This document shows, piece after piece, positions 20,311 through 28,440 of a stretch of 36,210 nt of DNA. Source of the DNA: Gnetum montanum (lineage: Eukaryota; Streptophyta; Gnetopsida; Gnetales; Gnetaceae); NCBI GenBank assembly GCA_015680685.1, contig MNCI01022324.1, positions 291,610 through 327,819 of the forward strand, written 5' to 3'. The position numbers were made by a program, and so were the translations under genes. The notes under the pieces were generated by a model, which saw only the letters and a list, made by a program, of their open reading frames with translations, searched no databases and was not told the DNA's origin. Numbering within the stretch: position 1 is the first letter of the stretch; each line of letters opens with the position of its first letter.

Positions 20311-21137
20311 TGATGAATCATGATTCATTAGGTCACGATATCACACCTGCGATATCGCATACACAATATTGCAGCCTGGCTATATGATATTATGAGCCAA
20401 GCTGCGATATCGTGGCTCCTATGTAGGCCCATAAATACACCTTAGGCACATGATGGAGAGGGAGGTTTTTAGTTAGAAGTTAGTTTTCATTTTTAGTCTT
20501 TCTCAACCCTTTCTCCTAGTGCATGCCCACAGTGCGATGATTATAATTGTACGGCATCCTTTATTCGAGTGTGATGTACTTAGACACACATACAACCAGA
20601 ATTAAAGATCGAGATTACTTCATCATTGTAGCATTCACTTAGTTTAATTACTTAATTATTATTGCTATTAAATGTGGAATGAGTACGACTTGATCACGAG
20701 CATCTATGTGTGACTACTTGGTATCCCAGTAGCGTACCTGGGCCATGCGCTTGGTAATCCCAGTAGTAGTTATACATGAGGCCTAAGATGTGTATGGATG
20801 ATTAAGGAATGAATGCTTATCACACTTAGGCTAGTTTAGATTCTCTCCCCCTATCTCCTAGTAGCTTAACTCTTTCTCCCTTTTCCTCTTAACTTAGTTA
20901 AAGTTATTTTCCATTGCCTCCAAGAGTAGCACTAGTTTAGGACCACATCATACACCTCACTCTAGACTAAACCATATGTGACAAAGCAAATACTAGTCCA
21001 GGTGGGAAGACAGCAAACTGCGATCAACGAGTAACTATCTAGATACCACAACTAGTCCATCTATGAAGTTCAACCAGATTGTGCATAAAACGCTCATATT
21101 CATATGGTTGAGTGTAGGGGTACCTCGCCACTCATCA
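20311..21137 (+). repeat. 3' LTR of element B (827 bp)
   Basis: Begins TGATGAATCATGATTCATTA, whose bases 20314-20327 form a perfect 14-bp palindrome. U3 has five palindrome units (20334-20345, 20349-20358, 20363-20372, 20384-20393, 20403-20414) against three in the 5' copy. The TATA position reads CATAAATA. Repeats TTGGTATCCCAGTAG and TTGGTAATCCCAGTAG are at 20718 and 20751. It ends ACTCATCA at 21137, followed by the target duplication. Confidence 0.95.
20334..20414 (+). promoter_or_regulatory. Expanded U3 palindrome array, B 3' LTR
   Basis: Five units in about 80 bp, including perfect GCGATATCGC and near-perfect ACAATATTGC. Relative to the 5' LTR about 35 bp more array is present, suggesting gain or loss of whole units within a single element since insertion. 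Confidence 0.7.
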
Positions 21138-21142
21138 CCTAT
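21138..21142. repeat. Target site duplication of B, right copy (CCTAT)
   Basis: Exact repeat of 12451-12455. Bases 21140-21147 read TATAAATA, so the duplicated target is the front of element C's own LTR TATA box. Confidence 0.95.
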
Positions 21143-21849
21143 AAATATAAATCACTCATCATGTTTATGATACCTTTGGTCATTCTAGTAGCTAGACTCT
21201 TATAGTTTTCTTTTATAATACTTAGATAAATTTTCCTCTCAATGCCCATAGCATGGATTGACTTGATTGTACGAAGCTTTATTCAAGTGCAAGATGTACC
21301 TAGATACTTTTGCATAACAACAATAAAATTAAGATTAATTCCTTCCATTGTAGCACTTGGATTAAAACTTAGTTTATTTTTAGCATTTTACTCTTAATGC
21401 ACTTTACTTTCTAACACTTAATAATTTCATATTTCATTCCATAATAGTATGAGGATGGCCACTTCAAGCATAATATATTAACATTTAGTAATCCCAGTAG
21501 TGAATACTTGATACACCCAATAGTAGATACTTAGTAACCCATCAATGTTAATATAAGTTCAAGATGGATGCAAAAAGTCGAAATGAATGCTTTACACTTA
21601 GGATAGCCTAGATTACTCTTGATACCATTGTTAGTTAGAAATTAATATTTTAATCACTTCATTGTTTTAATATTTTAATAATAAAAATCAAAAAATATTA
21701 TGCCTCAATCATACTTAACCATATCAATTGAGCTATATGCTTAATTATCTAGGATATTATTAGCCTATAGTTCCACAGAATTTGACCAAATACCACATAC
21801 ACACTTATGATTTGTATGGTTGGGCGTAGGGGATACTTGCCACTTATCA
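21143..21849 (+). repeat. 5' LTR of element C, right piece (R-U5)
   Basis: Continues C's LTR from the TATA box: TTTATTCAAG near 21280, AATAAA at 21322-21327, the repeat trio TTAGTAATCCCAGTAGTG (21485-21502), TTGATACACCCAATAGTAG (21508) and TTAGTAACCC (21531), and the U5 end GTAGGGGATACTTGCCACTTATCA at 21849. Joined to 12277-12455 the LTR is about 886 bp, between the sizes of B and D. Confidence 0.85.
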
Positions 21850-21868
21850 TTAGTACCATTATCAGGGA
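21850..21868 (+). other. Primer binding site of C (decayed tRNA-Asp type)
   Basis: TTAGTACCATTATCAGGGA aligns over its full length with the tRNA-Asp complement. All seven differences are C-to-T or G-to-A transitions, so this site has decayed purely in the manner of methylated-cytosine loss. Confidence 0.75.
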
Positions 21869-24077
21869 ACTATTATGGGCTAATTGTTCTAGATAATTAA
21901 ATCATACAAAAATTGTTATATGAACATAATGAATTATCATTAGAAAAATATTAATATTTTATTCAAGACATTCTCGTAGGGCTAATTCCTCACCTATAGA
22001 TGATTATACAAAACTTCATGACAAAACATGAAAGAACCTAGATGAAGTACCCTAACAACTTAAAGTGGCCTACACCCATCTAGATCCATACTATCCAAAA
22101 TTCACTTTCATTCTTCACCAGGATAAGTACCTACAATGGAGAGACCTAAAGGATAATTGTGTTTCTTCTTAATCATGTTATTCCATTAATGTTCATGGTA
22201 GCATTAACAAAGCTAGAGCTGGAAGTAGCAATCCTAGAGTACCAAGTGATAGATCATATTTTCATAGATTATCAACCTACAAAGGTTTAACTTTGAAAAG
22301 GAAAACTCATGAAGACTTGACATAAAGCATCTAAGGATAAAAGCATTCTAAGTACGCTAACATCACAATCAAAACAAGAGGACATAGAATATCCATTAGG
22401 ATGATCTTAACATAAAGGTTCCCCTCCCTTTGGTAAAGATAACATAACCTATTCATGGTTATGTTCAACTCTGGCAAACAACCAAGGCAAGGGAAGAGTT
22501 GGATCCAAAACCAAGGAGTCCCATGGTGAAGGTCTCCCAATCACCAAGTAAGAGAATAACCAAGAAATCATAGAGGAAGAGAAAGCTAGCATAACTCTCC
22601 TAGCTCTCCATCCTTATCATCTTCCTCATCCTCTAGCTTTGATGAGGGAGAATCTGACCATGATCAAAGGAGAATTGATTGAAAGCAAGGTGGAGATGAT
22701 AGAAGATCTCATCATAGAGATGAAAGAAGGGAACATAGACAACATCAACAAGAATAGAGGCATCATCAAGAAAGAAGGTGTAGCAAGAAACACTATAGGA
22801 GACATAATCATGACAGGGGCCATGATGAATGAGATGACTATGTTAAACCATTGCTTAATATGAGAGGCATGATCAACATTCATGAGGTAGTACATATCCT
22901 CATTAGGCATTAGAAAAATATCTTAATCAAATGTTTTGATATGAACAATGTCCTTAAGTTTGAGAGAGCCTATAATGCTAATTTTTCACATCATATATAA
23001 GCCTTCCATGATGTCTGCATCTTGCAAAACATTGGAAATGACTAGAAGAATCTTAAGTTCTTTCCTAAAATACTTATAAGTGAGGATAAAAGTTGGTACT
23101 AGTCTTTGGAATCAAAATCAATTTGTAGATAAAGTACGATGCTAGAACCATTAATGATAAGTATCAAACATATTCTAGAGTGTCCAACTTAAGAAAATAG
23201 ATTCATAGGTAAAAAAAATATAACCATGAATCTCTTGATGCAACATTGGAAATATACTATTCTTTACTACACTGATGTCTAGACCATGATTTCTTTCAAT
23301 GGAAGTAGCTTCACCACATCATAGATGGGCTCAAAAATAAACCAAGGAGACTCTTGGGGTCTATGCCCAAGGGAGACTATCAAAAATGAAGGTCCATTGG
23401 ATCCAGAGGCTCATTGACTAGGTAGAAAAGAAAGAAGAGGAATTAAAGAAAAGATAAAATGTAAGTACTATGACATTCTGTCCCTAGATGTCATGAAAAA
23501 CATCAAATATACGTTATATTAGACATTATGCGTGAGAAGAAAATATACCAAAGATCAAATATATCTAACATTCAACATTATGTATAAAGGAAATAATAGA
23601 GAAAATGTAGAAAGAGAAAGAAAAGAATGCTTTATTGATATGAAATAGAGTATCTAGATGATGCTTTGAGAGTATTCCTTGGGATTTTCTTCCTTTAACA
23701 TCTATCCCTTAGAGGCAATCTAGTAGTACCACCATGGTTAGGCCTATAATCAGCTAGAAGGGATGGCTAGTCCACTTCTTGTCCTACTTCACCCAGCTCT
23801 CATGACTTGTCTTACCAACTCCACCACTCCATGCCTAGCACAATCTCTAAGCCTGGGCATAAATGCCTTAGGTTGAACCCCCATAGGTTTCCTTAAGAGA
23901 CACATCTGTTATTATAATACATTCTTTCGAGTCTCAATTACAACATTCCCTTTCAGGTTTTGTTACGATAACAATAACATTTATTATAAAGAGACACCAT
24001 CTTTATTATGCAACAACACCATTTGGGAATGAGGACATCATAATGTACCCCCCCCCCCCCCCACCCCCCCCCCGCCG
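21869..24077 (+). pseudogene. Gag region of element C, heavily decayed
   Basis: Colinear with D's gag. From 22630 to 22850 one frame encodes a strongly charged His/Arg/Asp/Glu-rich stretch (including HHRDERREHRQHQQ) with several stops, paralleled in D near 29100-29200. From about 22930 to 23450 the gag domain is legible in pieces: AFHDVCILQNIGND, KFFPKILI, SWY, and later SRLLGVYAQGRLSK-like sequence as in D. A Pro/Ser/Tyr-type tail may extend to 24040. Stops and frameshifts are dense. The Met-initiated frames at 22626-22910 are out-of-phase shadows of the charged segment. No pol is visible before the gap. Confidence 0.65.
24048..24077. repeat. C-homopolymer-like tract at gap edge
   Basis: A run of almost pure C (interrupted by single A and G) directly abuts the run of Ns. 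This is likely a sequencing or assembly artefact at a low-quality end and should not be interpreted biologically. Confidence 0.8.
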
Positions 24078-24108
24078 NNNNNNNNNNNNNNNNNNNNNNN
24101 NNNNNNNN
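24078..24108. other. Assembly gap (31 N)
   Basis: Unknown bases. To the left the sequence belongs to element C, to the right to the copia fragment, so the true distance and the missing pol of C and of the copia element may be hidden here. Confidence 0.98.
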
Positions 24109-24152
24109 TTTTCCAATTCCAATGCTTCTATTATGATCCTATGCCTTCCTAA

Positions 24153-25306
24153 TCAAATGATGTAAAGGAAAAATTTCTTCTTTAAATTTACTATACCTTT
24201 TGTCACACTTACCATCTTGTTTAGCCACATGTGAGGAATTTTCATCTGTAAGTGCCATGCATATGAAATGTGAATTTTTGGAAGAATTGCATGCTTCTTC
24301 TTCACTTTGCTCACCATCATTCCAACTTCTATAAAAGTTGGTCCTTTTTTTAGTTCCTCATCATTGGATCTATTCTTTGGCTGTATCTTGATATCACTAG
24401 GATCACTAGGACATTCGAAGGTCATATGGCCTCTTCCTTCACAAACCCAACATTCTATGGAATGGGAATCTAAGTTAGAATTTTAAAAATTTCTACCTCT
24501 TTCTCTAGCTTTAAGCATATTGGGTCTTTGTTGTAATGCCCCCTTGTTCTTCTTTCTAGCAATTGTTGTAGCTTCCTTGAAAGAAAGGTAATCTCATCTT
24601 TGCTACCTTCATCATGCCCATTGGACTATTTTTCCTTGGAGGCAATCTTTAGAGCTATAGGATTTTCTTGGATTTCTCCTTCACTTATGAGACTCATTTC
24701 ATAAGAAATGAGAGCACTTTGAAGCTCTTCAAATTTCAAGGTTGAGAAATTTTTGATCTCCTCTATAGCCATGACCTTTGGTTTGAACTCCAGTTGTAGA
24801 GTTTTGATCATTTTGATGATGACATCGCTTTTGGGTAAAATATTTTCCTATTCCTCTAATAGCTACAACAAGATCACTAGCTCTAGAGAAATAATCTTTT
24901 ATTTTCTCACCTTCTCTCATTTTGAGTTTATCGTGTTCATTTTGTAAAACTAATAATTTTGATTTCTTAACAATGATGTTCCTTCATAAGTAGCTTCTAA
25001 AGTTTGCCAAATTTATTTGGCCATTTTACATCTTGCTACTCTATTAAATTTAGATTTATTCAATGCACAATATGAACAATTTTTTTCTTTTGAATCAAAA
25101 ATAAACTTATCCTTTTCCTCTTGTGTCCATTTTTTGTGAGGCTTGACAATGCTAGTGGCACTGTCGACAAGTGGAGTGTAGCCTTCAAGGATTGACTTCC
25201 ATAATTCAAACTCCATGGATTCAAAGAGCCTTTGAATTCTAGCTTTCCAATAGGCAAAATTGAATCCATCAAACATAGGTGGCTTTGTGTAAGATGTTCC
25301 CTCCAT
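24153..25306 (-). pseudogene. Copia gag polyprotein pseudogene
   Basis: The start at 25306 gives MEGTSYTKPPMFDGFNFAYWKARIQ in pieces, the typical opening of plant copia gag (the DUF4219 type, with the Y-x-x-W-K-x-x-M-like motif). The UBN2-type gag body follows in two phases: EGEKIKDYFSRASDLV (around 24910) and KTLQLEFKPKVMAIEE then FEELQSALISYEM (around 24800-24680). A complete zinc knuckle CWVCEGRGHMTFEC is encoded by 24452-24411. Frame changes occur near 25010, 24830 and 24600. The Met-start at 24425 lies inside the knuckle and is not a real start. Confidence 0.85.
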
Positions 25307-25347
25307 TGTTCAATCTTAAAGTTGATGATGACAAAGAAGAGTACCAA

Positions 25348-25359
25348 GCTCTAATACCA
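25348..25359 (-). other. Copia primer binding site (initiator tRNA-Met type)
   Basis: On the minus strand TGGTATTAGAGC, one transition from the standard TGGTATCAGAGC used by plant copia elements, located just inside the LTR and 41 bp before the gag start codon. Confidence 0.88.
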
Positions 25360-25548
25360 CTTTTGGATCATTGACCTTAGAGGGGGGGCAATAAATAAGT
25401 TTCCCAAATTGAAATTCTTTGGACAAAGAAAACACACCAAATTTAACATGGCTCCCCAACTTGGGTAGTCCACACTCGAAGGATAAATTACAAGCATACC
25501 TTCAAACTTTGTTGCTCTCAAACATGGTTTGAAGGATCCACACCATGT

Positions 25549-25730
25549 ACAATCTTCAAGCCCACTCTAGAGTGTTGTGACACTACACCAACCACTCAAC
25601 CTTGCAAGGTCTCATCAAGCTTGAAATGTGGTTTCCATGCTTTCAAAACCTTTACAATCTTGAGCTCTACTTAGGAGTGTTGTGTCACAATACCAACCAC
25701 TCAACCCCATAGGATCTCAACAAGCTTAAT
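25549..25730. repeat. Pair of approximately 77-bp direct repeats in the copia LTR
   Basis: The segment starting ACAATCTTCAAG at 25549 recurs at 25654 (ACAATCTTGAGC). Both contain GAGTGTTGTG, ACCAACCACTCAACC and CTCA-CAAGCTT in the same order, with unit starts 105 bp apart. The repeats lie in the R-U5 half of the LTR. Confidence 0.75.
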
Positions 25731-26032
25731 CAAGATGCCTTCCTACAAGAAGCACATCAGCCCCACAAGATAACAAGGAAGAATAATTACAAGGGATGAA
25801 TGCAGCTTAGTTTACTAATCCTTGTACTTTACGGTACAGCACACTTTACAGTGGACAAATGATAATACAATGGAGAGCAATAATGATTACAATGATTGAC
25901 AAATGATTACATAATGATTGTACAAGAGCTTGCATATTTTCCAATGCATATGATGTCTTCTTATAGCTACAATGTTTTCAAATCCATCTTGGAACTCATG
26001 CAACACCTAGGTAATAGTAGCTAATGGTCATG

Positions 26033-26311
26033 GAAGATGTCTTCTTTGTGCTTGAGACATTTTTCTATATTTTCCCTCTATTCTAGAAAGATGTCTTTGT
26101 CTAGGAAAGAAATCTTTTTGAAATCTACATTTTGGAAGACATCTTTTTCTGATGAAAGATCTCTTTCTAAAACTAGCTTGCATTCTGTGAAGACATCTTT
26201 GCCTAGTGGAAGATGCCTTTGCCTAAGGAGAGATGTCTATTATTTCTTAAAGATGTCTTTGCCTATGCATCCTCCAATTTTGCCAAAACATCTACTATTT
26301 CTTAGAGATGT
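26033..26311. promoter_or_regulatory. Cluster of AGATGTCTTT motifs, both orientations, in copia LTR
   Basis: About nine copies of AGATGTCTTT or its reverse complement AAAGACATCT-like form occur in 280 bp (for example near 26034, 26089, 26148, 26202, 26230, 26251 and 26306), several followed by GCCTA. The cluster lies 270-550 bp from the LTR start, the expected U3 promoter zone. Enhancer function is inferred from repetition and place. Confidence 0.6.
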
Positions 26312-26581
26312 CTTTCTTCAACCTTCCTTTGCATGATGAAGTCTTAATTCCTTATTCATAATCTTGCATTTTTTCATGCATTAATGATGATAACTTTTCT
26401 TGTCCATGTTCCTTGTATACTCTTCCTTTGAGCTTTCTTTTGTGGATGAGACCTTAAAACCTTATGTATGACTTTCTCCTTTTGTCTACATTAATGTGTT
26501 CCTTGTCATCTCATCTTGGTTCTACAATCACACAACCTTTGTCTCCATTTTTCTTAACATTGTGACACACCCAAAGGTCCA

Positions 26582-27110
26582 AAAAAACTTCCTATAGTCT
26601 ACTCTCCCAATGAGTTAGCATACAAAAAGTCACCTAAACTTTTCATTCAAACTAAACTTCATACACTCACAACTGCACGTATATCAATCTAGAAGAAACA
26701 AAAATATTGATGATACTCAACATACTAAATGAAAATAGAAGGATAGTCCTTATAATGAATGAAGTTCATAAGACATATAATATACAATGACATGACACCA
26801 AAATAAGCATTGTTAAATTTCAACCATGAGACAAGGTTCTCTGTTAGAACCCCACTCATTTACCTTAATGAACTAAGTTTCAAATATTATGGAAATGATC
26901 TTACATTATCAATTCAACCTTTCCTTTTGGGATCATGAAGATTTAGCAATTAACAAGCCCAATGAAGCACATACCAATCAACATGCAACAAGTCAAGTCC
27001 TTCAAAGACTTTCAAGTAACCATGACCAACAACATCTCAATGTAAGATCAAGCTTGTTCCATTTTTAGGATCTCCTCCCTCCAATTAAGTTGCAAGAGAG
27101 ATAATCATCT
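26582..27110 (+). pseudogene. Integrase C-terminal remnant of element C
   Basis: Colinear with A 3560-4060: TATAGTCTACTCTCCCAATGAGTTAGCATACA corresponds to the YSPYELVY region, and later parts match the CTGTTAGAACCCCACTCA (LYWNPT) and GGAAATGATCTTACATTATC (WEGPYII) segments. Many stops and small indels make it unreadable as protein. It is the only pol sequence of C left; the rest was replaced by the copia insertion or lost in the gap. Confidence 0.75.
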
Positions 27111-27318
27111 AACTTAACACCTTGTGAGGACCAAATTTTTTGCTAGTTTAACAATTTTTATCATTTTTCTATTTTTAATATTTTCTTTTTTTTTCAAAAC
27201 TTTCCAATTCTCAATATATTTTCCATTTCTTGTTACTTTTGCTTTCTTTATAATTTTCTATTTTTTTAAGTCATTTTCATTTTCTTTTGTTGATATTTCC
27301 TATATTTTTATTAATAAT
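27111..27318. other. T-rich post-pol stub of element C
   Basis: About 200 bp of T-rich sequence resembling the beginning of the post-pol regions of A (4130) and D (34580), cut by the start of D's LTR at 27319. The frame at 27124-27321 is a low-complexity Phe-rich artefact. Confidence 0.6.
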
Positions 27319-28272
27319 TGATGAAGCGTCAAAGTGTCACATCGATGAGCCCTCATTGATGTGGCCTCATCGACAGGCCCCCATTGACATGGCCCATCTA
27401 CGTGGTGTTGCCCTATCAACGGGGTTGCATCGACATAGCATTTACTGCATCTATGGGGTCTCATCAATGTAGCTCCAAAATAAACTCTATAAATACATAC
27501 TCACCAACCATGTTTATGGGAGGTCAAGTGATAGTTGTAGTAAAGCTCTTGTAGTTTTATCATTTGAGAGTTAGAATATTTCTCTAAGTGCTCATAACAG
27601 GAGTCAAAAAGTGTATAGATATTTATTCGAGCATTGATGTACCTAAGCACACCAAAATGAATGGCAATAAATATGAGCCTTTTGATCAAACTTTGTAGCA
27701 CTTAGAATAAATTAATGATTTATTGCTACATTTACTATTTTCATTAATTATGCAATTAATTAAGATAAATTAGACTTTAGTTGATTAATTAATTAAGCTA
27801 AATAGATTAAACACATAAGTGTAACTACTTTAAGCATAAACATGTATTTGCTTGGTAATCCCGGCAGTGCTATTGCTTGATTCACCTAGTAGCATAGCGC
27901 TTGGTAATCCCAATAGTGGATACGTGGGTTCAAGATGTGTACAAAAAGTGGAACTAGATACTTATGTTAGAATTAGTTAGAGATTAATTAATTAGTTAGG
28001 TTAAATTAGCTATTAAATCACTTCATTTCTCTATTTTAAAGCACTAAGAACATAAAACATAAAATAATAAAAATCATATGCCTCGATTACACTTAACCAT
28101 AGCTTTGTACATCACAACTGTAATTAGAAGGACAACGAATGACTATTAGAACAAGCTCATTTCCAAGAGGCTAGTGTACTAGAATACATAGAGTCCACGG
28201 AATTTGACCAGATTGTGTGTGAACACTTAGTGATTTGTATGGTTGATCATAGGGGTACCTTGCCACTCATCA
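27319..28272 (+). repeat. 5' LTR of element D (954 bp)
   Basis: Begins TGATGAAGCG and ends CCACTCATCA. TATAAATA is at 27488-27495, TTTATTCGAG near 27622 and AATAAA at 27666-27671. The repeat trio TTGGTAATCCCGGCAGTG (27852), a degenerate unit at 27876 and TTGGTAATCCCAATAGTG (27901) follow. The same order as in A-C, but with a different U3 motif. Confidence 0.9.
27340..27495 (+). promoter_or_regulatory. U3 CATCGATG-type array and TATA box, D LTR
   Basis: About nine units related to CATCGATG (27340, 27354, 27368, 27382, 27395, 27414, 27428, 27448, 27462), mostly 13-20 bp apart and often flanked by GGCC-like bases, end 19 bp before TATAAATA (27488-27495). The first unit is a perfect palindrome. 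Architecture equals that of the GATATC arrays with a different core. Confidence 0.68.
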
Positions 28273-28291
28273 TTGCCATCGTTGCTAAGAA
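28273..28291 (+). other. Primer binding site of D (decayed tRNA-Asp type)
   Basis: TTGCCATCGTTGCTAAGAA directly follows the LTR and aligns without gaps to the tRNA-Asp complement; six of seven differences are transitions. Confidence 0.68.
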
Positions 28292-28440
28292 TTCTTTTGT
28301 TGAAACATGCACTATCTAGGTTTAGTAAACATCATTAACATCGTTGGACAAACCCTAAGGTCAAAATCATTCTCACAATAAATATAATCACATACGCACA
28401 CTAATATCTTATTTGTATTGCAAAATTTCTTCTTCTCATA

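Larger units (their letters stand above)
12456..21137 (+). mobile_element. Element B: complete non-autonomous gypsy element, gag plus extra ORF, no pol
   Basis: 8,682 bp bounded by two LTRs (12456-13247 and 20311-21137) with a perfect 5-bp target duplication. Inside, in order: primer binding site, decayed gag, a non-coding block homologous to the post-pol regions of A and D, a U3-like internal promoter module, a leader with predicted intron, an extra long frame, and a polypurine tract. Protease, RT, RNase H and integrase are entirely absent: the gag tail ends at 15382 and the post-pol homology starts within roughly 20-50 bases. This is the organisation of gag-only non-autonomous elements, which borrow pol from relatives such as A or D. 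The LTRs are roughly 90 percent identical by eye, differing mostly by transitions. Confidence 0.93.
24109..26581 (-). mobile_element. Ty1/copia element, 5' part only, minus strand
   Basis: On the minus strand from 26581: an LTR (26581-25364), a primer binding site (25359-25348), a gag with a copia-type N-terminus, and a zinc knuckle, reaching the gap at 24108. Protease, integrase, RT and the 3' LTR are not present, either deleted or lost in the gap. Element C sequence resumes at about 26582 on the right, showing that this element lies inside C's pol region. Confidence 0.82.
25364..26581 (-). repeat. 5' LTR of the copia element (about 1.2 kb)
   Basis: On the minus strand it begins TGGACCTTTGGG (right end, 26581) and ends GGTCAATGATCCA (left end, 25364), giving short inverted ends TGGACC/GATCCA. 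The right boundary is supported by the return of element C homology just beyond 26582. It contains an AGATGTCTTT motif cluster and a pair of approximately 77-bp direct repeats, annotated separately. The frame at 26037-26336 is a by-product of the motif cluster. Confidence 0.72.

Noticed and set aside
22626-22910. Minus-strand Met/Leu-rich frame resembling a membrane protein
   Set aside because: It is the antisense of the charged gag N-terminal segment; GAT/CAT-rich sense codons give ATC/ATG in antisense.
24048-24077. Long C-rich tract as a quadruplex-forming or regulatory element
   Set aside because: It directly abuts the N gap and looks like a low-quality sequence end, so no biology is claimed.
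26037-26336. 100-codon Ser/Leu-rich plus-strand frame
   Set aside because: Generated by the AGATGTCTTT motif repeats within the copia LTR.
27124-27321. Phe-rich small protein
   Set aside because: Translation of a T-rich post-pol stub; no start context or homologous frame in A or D.
27319-28272. This LTR as the 3' LTR of element C, making a tandem C-D array with a shared LTR
   Set aside because: Its U3 motif class (CATCGATG) differs from C's GATATC class, and C's post-pol region is truncated without a polypurine tract before it.
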